A stretch of 6,478 bases of DNA from Methanoregulaceae archaeon (GTDB taxonomy: Archaea > Halobacteriota > Methanomicrobia > Methanomicrobiales > Methanospirillaceae): positions 1 to 6,478 of the forward strand of contig DUGL01000163.1 in assembly GCA_013331415.1 (NCBI GenBank), read 5' to 3'. Shown here in pieces: positions 1 to 4,889 of the stretch (the stretch's first letter is position 1; each line of letters begins with the position of its first letter). Under the pieces are notes generated by a model that worked only from the letters and a program-made list of their open reading frames with translations, made no database searches and had not been told where the DNA came from. The translations under genes were made by a program, and so were the position numbers.

Positions 1-2
1 GT

Positions 3-512
3 GCCTGGCACATCGATCTCGCTGGCAACTTTGCCACACAGGCGGGCTGGATCCTCCCGCCAGACAGGGATATCTTCCTTGTGGTCGATGAGAGGCGTCA
101 GGTGGAAGAGGCGACACTCCAGTTGCACCGGGTCGGATTTGACCGTGTTTGCGGGTTCCTCCAGGGGGGACTCCTCGCATGGGGTATGGCTGCGCTGCCG
201 ATCAGCAGCATACCTGTTGTATTCGCTGAAGAAGCGAATACCCTGATAAAATCAGGCAGGGCAATCCTGATCGATGTCCGCTCAAAGGAGGAGTGGGAGG
301 CAGGCCATGCAGCAGGGTCTCTCCATATCCCGTGGCATGATCTCAGAACACGGCATACCGAGCTCGATCCAGCACGGCAGTATATCGTCATGTGCCGGGG
401 GGGTCAGCGAGCGAGCATTGCGGCAAGTATCCTCGCGATGCACGGTTTTGGCCGTATTTCCAACCTTGGCGGGGGATATACTGCATACCAGCGTGCCGGG
501 TTCGTTCCCTGA
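3..512 (+). CDS. MBL-fold/rhodanese-type sulfurtransferase, C-terminal part (5' end outside window)
   Basis: The reading frame is open from the window edge to TGA at 510-512, giving 169 visible residues. Two rhodanese-like units can be seen. The first is incomplete (about residues 1-67, starting AWHIDLAGNFATQAGW). Where a catalytic Cys would be expected after its beta-strand it reads LVVDERRQ, so it is probably inactive. The second (about residues 68-169) has the IDVRSKEEWEAGH motif, the active-site loop CRGGQR with Cys131 (codon 393-395), and the closing NLGGGYTAYQRAG motif, so it should carry persulfide sulfur. Tandem rhodanese domains of this style normally follow a metallo-beta-lactamase domain in proteins related to persulfide dioxygenases. 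That domain would lie upstream and is inferred. The gene is first in an apparent operon with two YeeE/YedE-type membrane proteins, which suggests it receives or transfers imported sulfane sulfur. The GTG at 81 is only an internal codon. A stand-alone tandem rhodanese is the alternative. Confidence 0.82.
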   Translation, partial: AWHIDLAGNFATQAGWILPPDRDIFLVVDERRQVEEATLQLHRVGFDRVCGFLQGGLLAWGMAALPISSIPVVFAEEANTLIKSGRAILIDVRSKEEWEAGHAAGSLHIPWHDLRTRHTELDPARQYIVMCRGGQRASIAASILAMHGFGRISNLGGGYTAYQRAGFVP

Positions 513-528
513 TGCAAGGAATTTTATC

Positions 529-547
529 AGGGGGCCGCATTCCCCCT
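529..547 (+). promoter_or_regulatory. Intercistronic G5/C5 hairpin before the transporter genes
   Basis: AGGGGG at 529-534 pairs perfectly with CCCCCT at 542-547 around a 7-base loop. It lies between the rhodanese stop codon and the ribosome binding site GGAG at 554-557. No T-run follows, so it is more likely an mRNA processing or stability element than a terminator. Its function is inferred. Confidence 0.4.
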
Positions 548-564
548 CTTAGTGGAGACCCAGC

Positions 565-1089
565 ATGATCGCATGGTTCACTATGGCGACCTGGTCGCCC
601 TACATCGTCGGTGCAGGGATCGGCGTCCTGATCTGGACGGCGTTCTTCCTCTCTGACCGGCCGCTCGGCTGTTCGACGGCGTATGCCAAGACCGCCGGGA
701 TGGTGGAGTCCGCAATCTCCCGCGGAAAAGCTAAATCAATGCCGTACTACCAGAAGTTCACGCCAACCATCGACTGGCAGTCGATGCTCATCATTGGCGT
801 CGTGCTCGGCGCGTTTCTCTCCGCGTACCTCTCCGGCACCTTCAAGGTCCTGATAGTTCCCCCTGTCTTTGCCGAGGCATTCGGGAATGTCCCGGTCTTT
901 CGTTCAGCAGTGGCTCTTATTGGGGGGATCCTGATGGGGCTCGGAGCCCGCTGGGCGGGGGGGTGTACATCCGGGCACGGGATATCAGGGACACTGCAGC
1001 TCTCGGTTGCGAGCTGGGTTGCGGCAATCTGCTTCTTTGCCGGGGGAATCCTGGTCGCGGGCCTGATCTATGGATTCACGTTCCTGTGA
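565..1089 (+). CDS. YeeE/YedE-family sulfur (thiosulfate-type) transporter, N-terminal-half protein
   Basis: This 174-residue membrane protein matches the first half of YeeE/YedE sulfur transporters. The family moves thiosulfate or related sulfur species through the membrane past conserved cysteines. Both expected signatures are present: DRPLGCSTAYAKT with Cys36, and RWAGGCTSGHGISG with Cys134. There are about four hydrophobic segments (roughly residues 10-30, 73-95, 113-130 and 146-172). A polar stretch of about 25 residues (48-72) contains basic residues. The ATG at 565 is supported by GGAG at 554-557. Full-length bacterial YeeE is about 350 residues. Here the second half is a separate gene starting 10 bases downstream, so the functional unit is probably a heteromer. 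Family membership is well supported. The exact substrate (thiosulfate, sulfide or polysulfide) cannot be read from the sequence. Confidence 0.87.
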   Translation: MIAWFTMATWSPYIVGAGIGVLIWTAFFLSDRPLGCSTAYAKTAGMVESAISRGKAKSMPYYQKFTPTIDWQSMLIIGVVLGAFLSAYLSGTFKVLIVPPVFAEAFGNVPVFRSAVALIGGILMGLGARWAGGCTSGHGISGTLQLSVASWVAAICFFAGGILVAGLIYGFTFL

Positions 1090-1096
1090 GGAGGAG
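1088..1096 (+). promoter_or_regulatory. Shine-Dalgarno site that sets the start of the second transporter gene
   Basis: GAGGAGGAG overlaps the TGA stop of the preceding gene (1087-1089) and ends 3 bases before ATG 1100; an alignment to the 5' GAGGAG gives longer spacing. It favours ATG 1100 over ATG 1070 and suggests translational coupling of the two transporter halves. Confidence 0.65.
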
Positions 1097-1099
1097 AAC

Positions 1100-1657
1100 A
1101 TGGCATTCGAACACCTCAGGGCAAACAACCGGGCCCAGATTCTCCTCGGGCTCTTCACCGGCATCGTCTTTGGATTTCTCCTCCAGAAAGGCGGGGTGAC
1201 CGATTACGGTGTGATTATCGGCCAGCTCCTCCTCACCGACTTCACGGTCGTGCAGGTGATGCTGTCAGCTGTCCTTGTCGGCATGATCGGCATCTATGCG
1301 ATGAAGAGAGGGGGTTTTGTCCGTCTCCACACCCGGGTAGGTTCAATCGGCGCAACGGTGATAGGGGGGCTTATATTCGGAGCAGGGTTTGCCATCCTTG
1401 GGTACTGCCCGGGAACCGCCGCGGGTGCGGTCGGATCGGGGGCGCTCGATGCTGCAATCGGTATGATCGGGATCGCACTTGGGGCCGGGATCTTTGCCCG
1501 GCTCTACCCACGCCTCGACCGATCGGTCCTCAACCGTGGGATCTTTCCAGCTGATACTATCCCGGATCTGGTGGGAGTCCGACCAGGGATTGTCGTGGTT
1601 GGTGTCGCGCTTCTGATCGCCGGGATCCTGTACCTGCTTACGGTTCTCGGGTTCTGA
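1100..1657 (+). CDS. YeeE/YedE-family sulfur transporter, C-terminal-half protein (DUF6691-like)
   Basis: This 185-residue, very hydrophobic protein has five or six likely membrane segments (about residues 13-30, 52-68, 84-104, 114-134 and 162-183). The family signatures are GFLLQKGGVTDYGVI near residue 25 and GYCPGTAAGAVGSG near residue 101. Its only cysteine is Cys103, in GYCPGT. The first position that often carries Cys in full-length YeeE reads GGVTDY here, as I recall for the split DUF6691-type subunits. The ATG at 1100 is chosen over the in-frame ATG at 1070 because GAGGAGGAG at 1088-1096 ends 3 bases before it, and the earlier start would overlap the upstream gene. The partner gene ends 10 bases upstream, so the two products probably assemble into one transporter that works with the rhodanese protein encoded before them. 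Confidence 0.85.
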   Translation: MAFEHLRANNRAQILLGLFTGIVFGFLLQKGGVTDYGVIIGQLLLTDFTVVQVMLSAVLVGMIGIYAMKRGGFVRLHTRVGSIGATVIGGLIFGAGFAILGYCPGTAAGAVGSGALDAAIGMIGIALGAGIFARLYPRLDRSVLNRGIFPADTIPDLVGVRPGIVVVGVALLIAGILYLLTVLGF

Positions 1658-1683
1658 CAGCTCGTACCCATGACAGGGAATGC

Positions 1684-1734
1684 ACAGGGGGGCGATCCAA
1701 AACCCCCCTGTCCCTCCAGGGTATGGGGACAGGG
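1684..1734 (+). promoter_or_regulatory. Two mutually exclusive 9-bp hairpins after the transporter operon
   Basis: ACAGGGGGG at 1684-1692 is the exact reverse complement of CCCCCCTGT at 1703-1711, with a 10-base loop. CCCTGTCCC at 1706-1714 is the exact reverse complement of GGGACAGGG at 1726-1734, with an 11-base loop. The two stems share bases 1706-1711 and cannot form together. They begin 26 bases after the stop of the second transporter gene. No T-run follows, so they may be a 3'-end stability or processing element or a switch. The function is inferred. Confidence 0.45.
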
Positions 1735-1904
1735 CGGTATGACCGGGAATAGTTCCGCTGACCGCATCTTCTCCCCTGCGGGGGTTCCCCGACCCGCTCA
1801 TTCTCCTCTCCCAGACGCATGCTCGCGCTGTCCGGATTATCATCAGAGCAATCTTCCCCCACCGGCTCATCATTCCCTGTGCCTCACGCTGTTTGCCATT
1901 CTTT

Positions 1905-1916
1905 CGAATTTTAAAA
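1905..1916 (+). promoter_or_regulatory. Possible TATA-type promoter in the intergenic AT island
   Basis: CGAATTTTAAAA resembles an archaeal BRE plus TATA element. If used, transcription would start near 1937 and run through the structured stretch before the tRNA. The same bases are explained equally well as the T-tract of a minus-strand terminator, so this is a weak call. Confidence 0.25.
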
Positions 1917-1937
1917 AAAACCGCGTGGGCACCCCAC
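1913..1937 (-). terminator. Hairpin plus T8 on the minus strand
   Basis: Read on the minus strand, GTGGG (1937-1933) and CCCAC (1929-1925) form a 5-bp stem with a 3-base loop. GCGG follows, then eight T residues (1920-1913). This could stop minus-strand transcripts that run past purF and across the tRNA. The T8 alone fits archaeal U-tract termination. The strand assignment is inferred. Confidence 0.35.
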
Positions 1938-1999
1938 ACTCCTCCCTTTTTCATTTGTACACGCATCCAGATCGCCGGAACCATCTGCGTAGAAGAACA

Positions 2000-2066
2000 C
2001 CTGAGGGGGGGTCTCTCATACCCGGGATCAGGAGAAGACGGGTACTCCCGAAGCAGGCGATCCCGG
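2000..2066 (+). ncRNA. Structured element with alternative hairpins (possible RNA leader or small RNA)
   Basis: CCGGGATC at 2022-2029 pairs perfectly with GATCCCGG at 2059-2066. Inside this stem, CGGG (2039-2042) and CCCG (2047-2050) form a second stem with loop TACT, leaving purine-rich internal loops of 9 and 8 bases. An alternative fold pairs CCTGA (2000-2004) with TCAGG (2028-2032) and GGGT (2009-2012) with ACCC (2020-2023), and competes for the same bases. I recognise no known riboswitch or RNA family. Whether it is transcribed is unknown. Confidence 0.3.
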
Positions 2067-2087
2067 AACGTGACCAGAGAGAGTAAA

Positions 2088-2094
2088 CTATATG
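2088..2094 (+). promoter_or_regulatory. Likely TATA box of the initiator tRNA gene
   Basis: CTATATG lies about 36 bases before the mature tRNA 5' end. Transcription would then start near 2116-2118 and give a short 5' leader for RNase P to remove. The spacing is normal for archaeal tRNA genes. No other good TATA sequence is nearer. Confidence 0.5.
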
Positions 2095-2126
2095 TCACTC
2101 GATAGACAATAGTTATACTCCTGCGA

Positions 2127-2201
2127 AGCGAGGTGGGGTAGTCAGGATATCCCGACGGGCTCATAACCCGTAGATCGATGGTTCAAATCCATCCCTCGCT
2201 A
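2127..2201 (+). tRNA. Initiator tRNA-Met (CAT anticodon)
   Basis: A complete cloverleaf can be folded. The acceptor stem AGCGAGG (2127-2133) pairs with CCTCGCT (2194-2200). The D stem is GGG/CCC with GG in the loop (2145-2146). The anticodon stem ACGGG (2155-2159) pairs with CCCGT (2167-2171) around loop CTCATAA, anticodon CAT at 2162-2164. The T stem GATGG (2177-2181) pairs with CCATC (2189-2193) around TTCAAAT. A2201 is the discriminator base. The A1-U72 first pair and three G-C pairs next to the anticodon loop are hallmarks of archaeal initiator tRNA, which argues against elongator Met or Ile2. CCA is not encoded, so it must be added after transcription. There is no intron. The gene converges on purF. 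Confidence 0.96.
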
Positions 2202-2202
2202 C

Positions 2203-2210
2203 TTTTCTTT
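2203..2210 (+). terminator. T-rich terminator of the tRNA gene
   Basis: TTTTCTTT starts two bases after the discriminator base and fits archaeal oligo-T termination. No hairpin other than the tRNA itself precedes it. Confidence 0.55.
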
Positions 2211-2235
2211 CCTGCATGCCAGTAATCTGCCCCTG

Positions 2236-2240
2236 AAAAA
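2236..2240 (-). terminator. Possible T5 termination site of the purF operon
   Basis: On the minus strand a T5 run occurs 10 bases after the purF stop codon, with no clear hairpin before it. Further T-rich sequence does not follow until the minus-strand T8 at 1920-1913. This is a weak call. Confidence 0.3.
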
Positions 2241-2249
2241 TATGAGATG

Positions 2250-3668
2250 TTACTCGAAAACCTCGAGCTTGGTCTGGTAGGTCCCATCGAGAAAGTCGAT
2301 ACCCGGGGATTGTGATGACTCTCCCTGGATGGGAACCGGATAGCATCCTGTCAGGCACCCGGTGCAGAGGTGTTTCTTCTCGATACCGATCGATTCCACG
2401 AGAGCGTCCAGGGAGATATGATGGAGTGTGCTCGCCGTGATCCGTTTTCGTACCTCCTCATCATCCCGCTCGTTTGCGATCAACTCCTCCCGGGTCGGGA
2501 GATCGACCCCGAGGTAGCAGGGTGCCTTGATTGCTGGTGACCCTATCCGGACATGCACCGCCTCAGCCCCGGCATCCCGTACGATGCCGATAATCCTGCG
2601 GGATGTTGTCCCGCGCACAATACTGTCATCAACGAGCACCACGGACTTTCCTGCCAGGTGCTCCCTGATCGGGTTCAATTTCATCCTGACCGCCAGCTCG
2701 CGCTCGGTCTGGGAGGGCATGATGAATGTTCTCCCCATATACCGGTTCTTCATCAGGCTCTCGACGAACGGAATATGGGATGCCTGGGAATACCCTATTG
2801 CATACGCTGTCCCGGAATCGGGAACCGGGCAGACCGAGTCTGAATCAACCGGCGCCTCCTCATGGAGTTTTCTCCCGATATTCCGCCGCACATCGTAGAC
2901 CAGCGCCCCGTCAAGTACCGCATCTGCCCGTGCAAAATAGATATACTCAAAGATGCAGTGTGCACGCCGATCAGCCACCGCTATCTGCATACTCCGCATC
3001 CCGTTCTCGTCAATGCAGATCAGTTCACCGGGTTTCACATCACGGAGCAGGGTTCCGCCGAGCGCATCAATTGCAACACTCTCTGATGCAATGATAAACC
3101 CCTTGCCGGTCTTCCCGAGGCACATGGGTTTTATACCGAGCGGGTCACGGAATCCATACAGGATGCCGTCGATCATCATGACAACAGAATAGGATCCCCG
3201 AAGGTTTCGCATAACCCGGTGTATCGCGTCCTCAATGCACCCCGAGCTGCAGATCTCGTCCGTGATCACCTTGGCAATCAGTTCGGTATCCGTTGTGGTG
3301 CAGAATATCTGGCCGCGGGATTCATAATCTTCCCTCAGCTCATCTGCATTGACGAGGTTCCCATTGTGGGCAATCGAGATGAGACGATTTCGGAAGAGAA
3401 AATTGAACGGTTGGGCGTTCTCAGGCCTGTTGGCCCCGGTCGTAGGATACCGGACATGGCCGATACCTACATTGCCCTCTAGCCCACGGAGGATGGCGGG
3501 ATCGAACACCTCGGCGACAAGCCCCTGCCCCTTGTATTTGTGGAGTCGTGTGCCGTCAAAGGTGGAGATCCCTGCGCTCTCCTGTCCGCGGTGCTGGAGC
3601 GCATAGAGTGCATAGTAGAGGGAGAACGATATACCGCCAGCATCCCTGATGCCAACGATTCCGCACAT
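2250..3668 (-). CDS. purF: Amidophosphoribosyltransferase (glutamine PRPP amidotransferase)
   Basis: This cytosolic enzyme catalyses the first committed step of purine synthesis: PRPP + glutamine + water to phosphoribosylamine, glutamate and pyrophosphate. The 472-residue length is typical. The N-terminal class II glutaminase domain starts MCGIVGI, so Cys2 becomes the catalytic N-terminal nucleophile after Met removal and there is no propeptide. Further motifs are QHRGQESAGI (25-34), HVRYPTTG (71-78) and HNGN (101-104). The C-terminal phosphoribosyltransferase domain holds the PRPP loop VVLVDDSIVRGTT (343-355). Cys238, Cys384, Cys435 and Cys438 match the four Fe-S ligands of the Bacillus-type enzyme, so an oxygen-sensitive 4Fe-4S form is likely. 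The gene starts 9 bases after the rpl37e stop and shares the lsm-rpl37e transcript. Confidence 0.97.
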   Translation of the reverse strand: MCGIVGIRDAGGISFSLYYALYALQHRGQESAGISTFDGTRLHKYKGQGLVAEVFDPAILRGLEGNVGIGHVRYPTTGANRPENAQPFNFLFRNRLISIAHNGNLVNADELREDYESRGQIFCTTTDTELIAKVITDEICSSGCIEDAIHRVMRNLRGSYSVVMMIDGILYGFRDPLGIKPMCLGKTGKGFIIASESVAIDALGGTLLRDVKPGELICIDENGMRSMQIAVADRRAHCIFEYIYFARADAVLDGALVYDVRRNIGRKLHEEAPVDSDSVCPVPDSGTAYAIGYSQASHIPFVESLMKNRYMGRTFIMPSQTERELAVRMKLNPIREHLAGKSVVLVDDSIVRGTTSRRIIGIVRDAGAEAVHVRIGSPAIKAPCYLGVDLPTREELIANERDDEEVRKRITASTLHHISLDALVESIGIEKKHLCTGCLTGCYPVPIQGESSQSPGIDFLDGTYQTKLEVFE

Positions 3669-3677
3669 GATCGCTCT

Positions 3678-3860
3678 CTAATGGGTAGGGATCTTTGGTC
3701 TCTTGTGTATCCAGTTGTACTTTCTCATCCGCGTGCTCTTCCCGAACCCGCAGGCAGAGCAGGTCCGGTGCCGCAGGTGGAAGGAGATGCTCCCACACCG
3801 TCTGCAGGCAATATGGACCGTGCCTGACCGTTTTCCCATTGATGGAGTGCCCTTTGACAT
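3678..3860 (-). CDS. rpl37e: Ribosomal protein eL37
   Basis: This 60-residue basic protein is a component of the large ribosomal subunit in archaea and eukaryotes. The N-terminus MSKGTPSMGKRSG and the zinc ribbon CRRC (Cys19, Cys22) and CSAC (Cys34, Cys37) identify it. The basic C-terminal tail STRMRKYNWIHKRPK fits rRNA contacts. The length is normal for archaeal eL37. ATG at 3860 has a purine-rich GGAAGGT about 10 bases upstream. It lies between lsm (22 bases upstream) and purF (9 bases downstream), a gene order I recall as conserved in many archaea. Confidence 0.96.
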   Translation of the reverse strand: MSKGTPSMGKRSGTVHIACRRCGSISFHLRHRTCSACGFGKSTRMRKYNWIHKRPKIPTH

Positions 3861-3882
3861 CGCTTCTTACCTTCCGCACCAG

Positions 3883-4110
3883 TTATTCCATGGATGGAGA
3901 AATATATATCACATTGTCGCCGCGGACAATGAGCGTCCCAACGCTCCGGACCTCTTCGCCCTCAACCTCTTCTGCCTTGTCCAGCACAAGGTTCATGTGG
4001 ACGTCATACCCCTGCAGTACACCCCGAAGTTCCCTGCCGCCCTTGAGGGAGACGATTACTGGCTGCCGGTTCAGCACCTGATCCAAAATATCCAACGGCC
4101 GCTTTGTCAT
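3883..4110 (-). CDS. Archaeal Sm-like (Lsm/SmAP) RNA-binding protein
   Basis: This 75-residue protein has the single Sm fold, which assembles into a heptameric ring that binds U-rich RNA. The Sm1 region includes VIVSLKGGRELRGVLQGYDVHMNLVLDKAEE (residues 18-48), with the family's Asp36, His38 and Asn40 in the uridine-binding loop. The Sm2 motif is IVRGDNVIYI (61-70), with Arg63-Gly64. An open frame continues upstream to 4881 but has no family resemblance, crosses the TATA box and is antisense to the PUA gene, so ATG 4110 is chosen. A TATA-like sequence at 4149-4141 predicts a start of transcription near 4119, giving a leader of only about 9 bases. It is first in the operon with rpl37e and purF. 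The role of archaeal SmAPs in RNA metabolism is family knowledge. Confidence 0.95.
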   Translation of the reverse strand: MTKRPLDILDQVLNRQPVIVSLKGGRELRGVLQGYDVHMNLVLDKAEEVEGEEVRSVGTLIVRGDNVIYISPSME

Positions 4111-4140
4111 GTGAAATCCCAGTGTTCCATCACTTTGGAG

Positions 4141-4149
4141 TAATATATG
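4141..4149 (-). promoter_or_regulatory. TATA box of the lsm-rpl37e-purF operon
   Basis: On the minus strand the bases read CATATATTA, centred about 35 bases before the lsm ATG. With the usual spacing of about 26 bases, transcription would start near 4119. No other candidate promoter was noticed before rpl37e or purF. Confidence 0.6.
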
Positions 4150-4162
4150 TGCGCAAGAGAGA

Positions 4163-4172
4163 TACTTAAAAC
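4163..4172 (+). promoter_or_regulatory. Possible TATA box of the PUA-domain gene
   Basis: TACTTAAAAC is the best AT-rich element on the plus strand before the PUA gene. It would place the transcription start near 4193 and leave a leader of about 90 bases before ATG 4285. It is back to back with the lsm TATA box, about 20 bases away, so the two promoters may interfere. It is a poor match to the consensus. Confidence 0.35.
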
Positions 4173-4284
4173 TTGGCGAGAGGCAAGGACTCGCCAGGGC
4201 CAGTACCTTTCTTCCTGCACTCAGGGTATGCCCCGCTGCCTGAAATGCTTTTTCATGGCAGGAAGAGAGATACCATGGGGACGC

Positions 4285-4782
4285 ATGGCAAAGATAACAG
4301 GAAGGAAACGGCATAGCATCCGGAAAACACAGGCGGCCACCCTGTATGAAGCACTGCGTGCGCAGATAGGGGAATCGGCAGACCTCTTCCGGAGCGATCG
4401 GCTGGAACTCCTCACGACGAACTCCGGGTTTTCTCTCTACCTCATCGATAAAAAACTCCAGATCATGGAATCTGAACACGGCGTATTCCCGACCCTGCGG
4501 GGTCTCCTCGAACATCCTGTCCCCGGACGGCGGATTGTCGTTGACGCCGGCGCGGTCTCTTTCGTTGTGAATGGTGCTGATATTATGCGGCCGGGAATCG
4601 TTGCAGTGACCGATGATGTCCTGGCACAGCAGCTGGTCCAGGTGGTGGAAGAACGGCATGGGAAACCCCTCGCAATCGGGATTGCCCTCTATGATGCGGG
4701 GGAGATCAGGGAGAGGACAACCGGCAAGATGGTAAAAACAATCCACTATGTTGGCGACGACCTCTGGAATGTAGAGTTTTGA
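4285..4782 (+). CDS. PUA-domain RNA-binding protein, MCTS1-like (DUF1947/PUA type)
   Basis: This 165-residue protein pairs an N-terminal domain with a C-terminal PUA domain (about residues 82-160). The segment RRIVVDAGAVSFVVNGADIMRPGIV and the ending TIHYVGDDLW closely resemble eukaryotic MCTS1, which acts with DENR in translation re-initiation and ribosome recycling. The basic start KITGRKRHSIRK fits RNA binding. A ribosome-associated role in this archaeon is inferred. ATG 4285 is chosen because homologues, as I recall them, begin just before the KRHSIRK segment. In-frame ATGs at 4255, 4228 and 4147 would add unfamiliar residues. GGGG at 4277-4280 is only a weak ribosome binding site, so the start is less certain than the gene. 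It is divergent from lsm and followed by an inverted repeat with a T-run. Confidence 0.88.
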   Translation: MAKITGRKRHSIRKTQAATLYEALRAQIGESADLFRSDRLELLTTNSGFSLYLIDKKLQIMESEHGVFPTLRGLLEHPVPGRRIVVDAGAVSFVVNGADIMRPGIVAVTDDVLAQQLVQVVEERHGKPLAIGIALYDAGEIRERTTGKMVKTIHYVGDDLWNVEF

Positions 4783-4833
4783 GATGCGGGTCCCTCCCGG
4801 GGATATCTGTCGTATCTCTGATGAGCGGCCACC

Positions 4834-4847
4834 AGAGCGCTCTTTTT
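4834..4847 (+). terminator. Palindrome plus T-run after the PUA gene
   Basis: The 10-base palindrome AGAGCGCTCT (4834-4843) leads directly into TTTT, a run of five T residues from 4843 to 4847. It lies about 50 bases after the PUA stop codon and before the sepF promoter, as expected for a terminator between two same-strand genes. The stem is short, so the T-run may be the main signal. Confidence 0.5.
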
Positions 4848-4859
4848 GAATAGATACTA

Positions 4860-4867
4860 TTAAATAA
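4860..4867 (+). promoter_or_regulatory. TATA box of the sepF-ZPR1 operon; predicts a leaderless mRNA
   Basis: TTAAATAA lies in a strongly AT-rich stretch (about 4855-4877) and is centred about 26 bases before the sepF ATG at 4890. The usual archaeal spacing puts the transcription start at or next to the start codon. No Shine-Dalgarno-like sequence stands before ATG 4890, which agrees with leaderless translation. Confidence 0.6.
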
Positions 4868-4889
4868 AAAATAAAAGACAACTTTTGCT

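Larger units (their letters stand above)
1658..2126. other. 469-base region without a recognisable gene, rich in hairpins
   Basis: No reading frame here looks like a real protein. The longest frames translate to low-complexity Pro/Arg/Ser-rich text, and one of them runs antisense through the transporter gene. The region contains ACAGGG/CCCTGT hairpins just after the sulfur operon, a small hairpin CGGGG/CCCCG at 1779-1791, an AT-rich island with A8 at 1913-1920, a strong hairpin near 2022-2066, and the likely tRNA promoter. It probably combines the 3' end of the sulfur operon with the control region of the tRNA. An unannotated small RNA is possible. Confidence 0.6.

Noticed and set aside
1..246. 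Frame-1 open reading frame at the window start
   Set aside because: It is a shadow of the rhodanese gene in another frame; only frame 3 gives rhodanese motifs.
1670..2086. 138-residue plus-strand open frame in the intergenic region
   Set aside because: The translation is Pro/Arg/Ser-rich without motif, no ribosome binding site is seen, and it runs through the hairpins. It looks like chance in GC-rich DNA.
1343..2164. 273-residue open frame on the minus strand across the intergenic region and the second transporter gene
   Set aside because: It overlaps a clearly recognisable membrane protein on the other strand, has low-complexity composition and no familiar motif, and its start lies in the anticodon region of the tRNA.
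2162..2164. CAT anticodon read as elongator Met or Ile2 tRNA
   Set aside because: The A1-U72 pair and the three G-C pairs beside the anticodon loop favour the initiator type.
2527..3606. Several plus-strand open frames of 70-120 residues opposite purF
   Set aside because: They are antisense shadows of a fully convincing purF gene, with no motif of their own.
4147..4284. Earlier start (ATG 4147) for the PUA protein
   Set aside because: It lies inside the lsm TATA box and upstream of the likely PUA promoter, and the extra 46 residues do not resemble the family.
4111..4881. Long N-terminal extension of the Lsm protein
   Set aside because: Lsm proteins of this type are about 70-80 residues. 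The extension crosses the TATA box and is antisense to the PUA gene.
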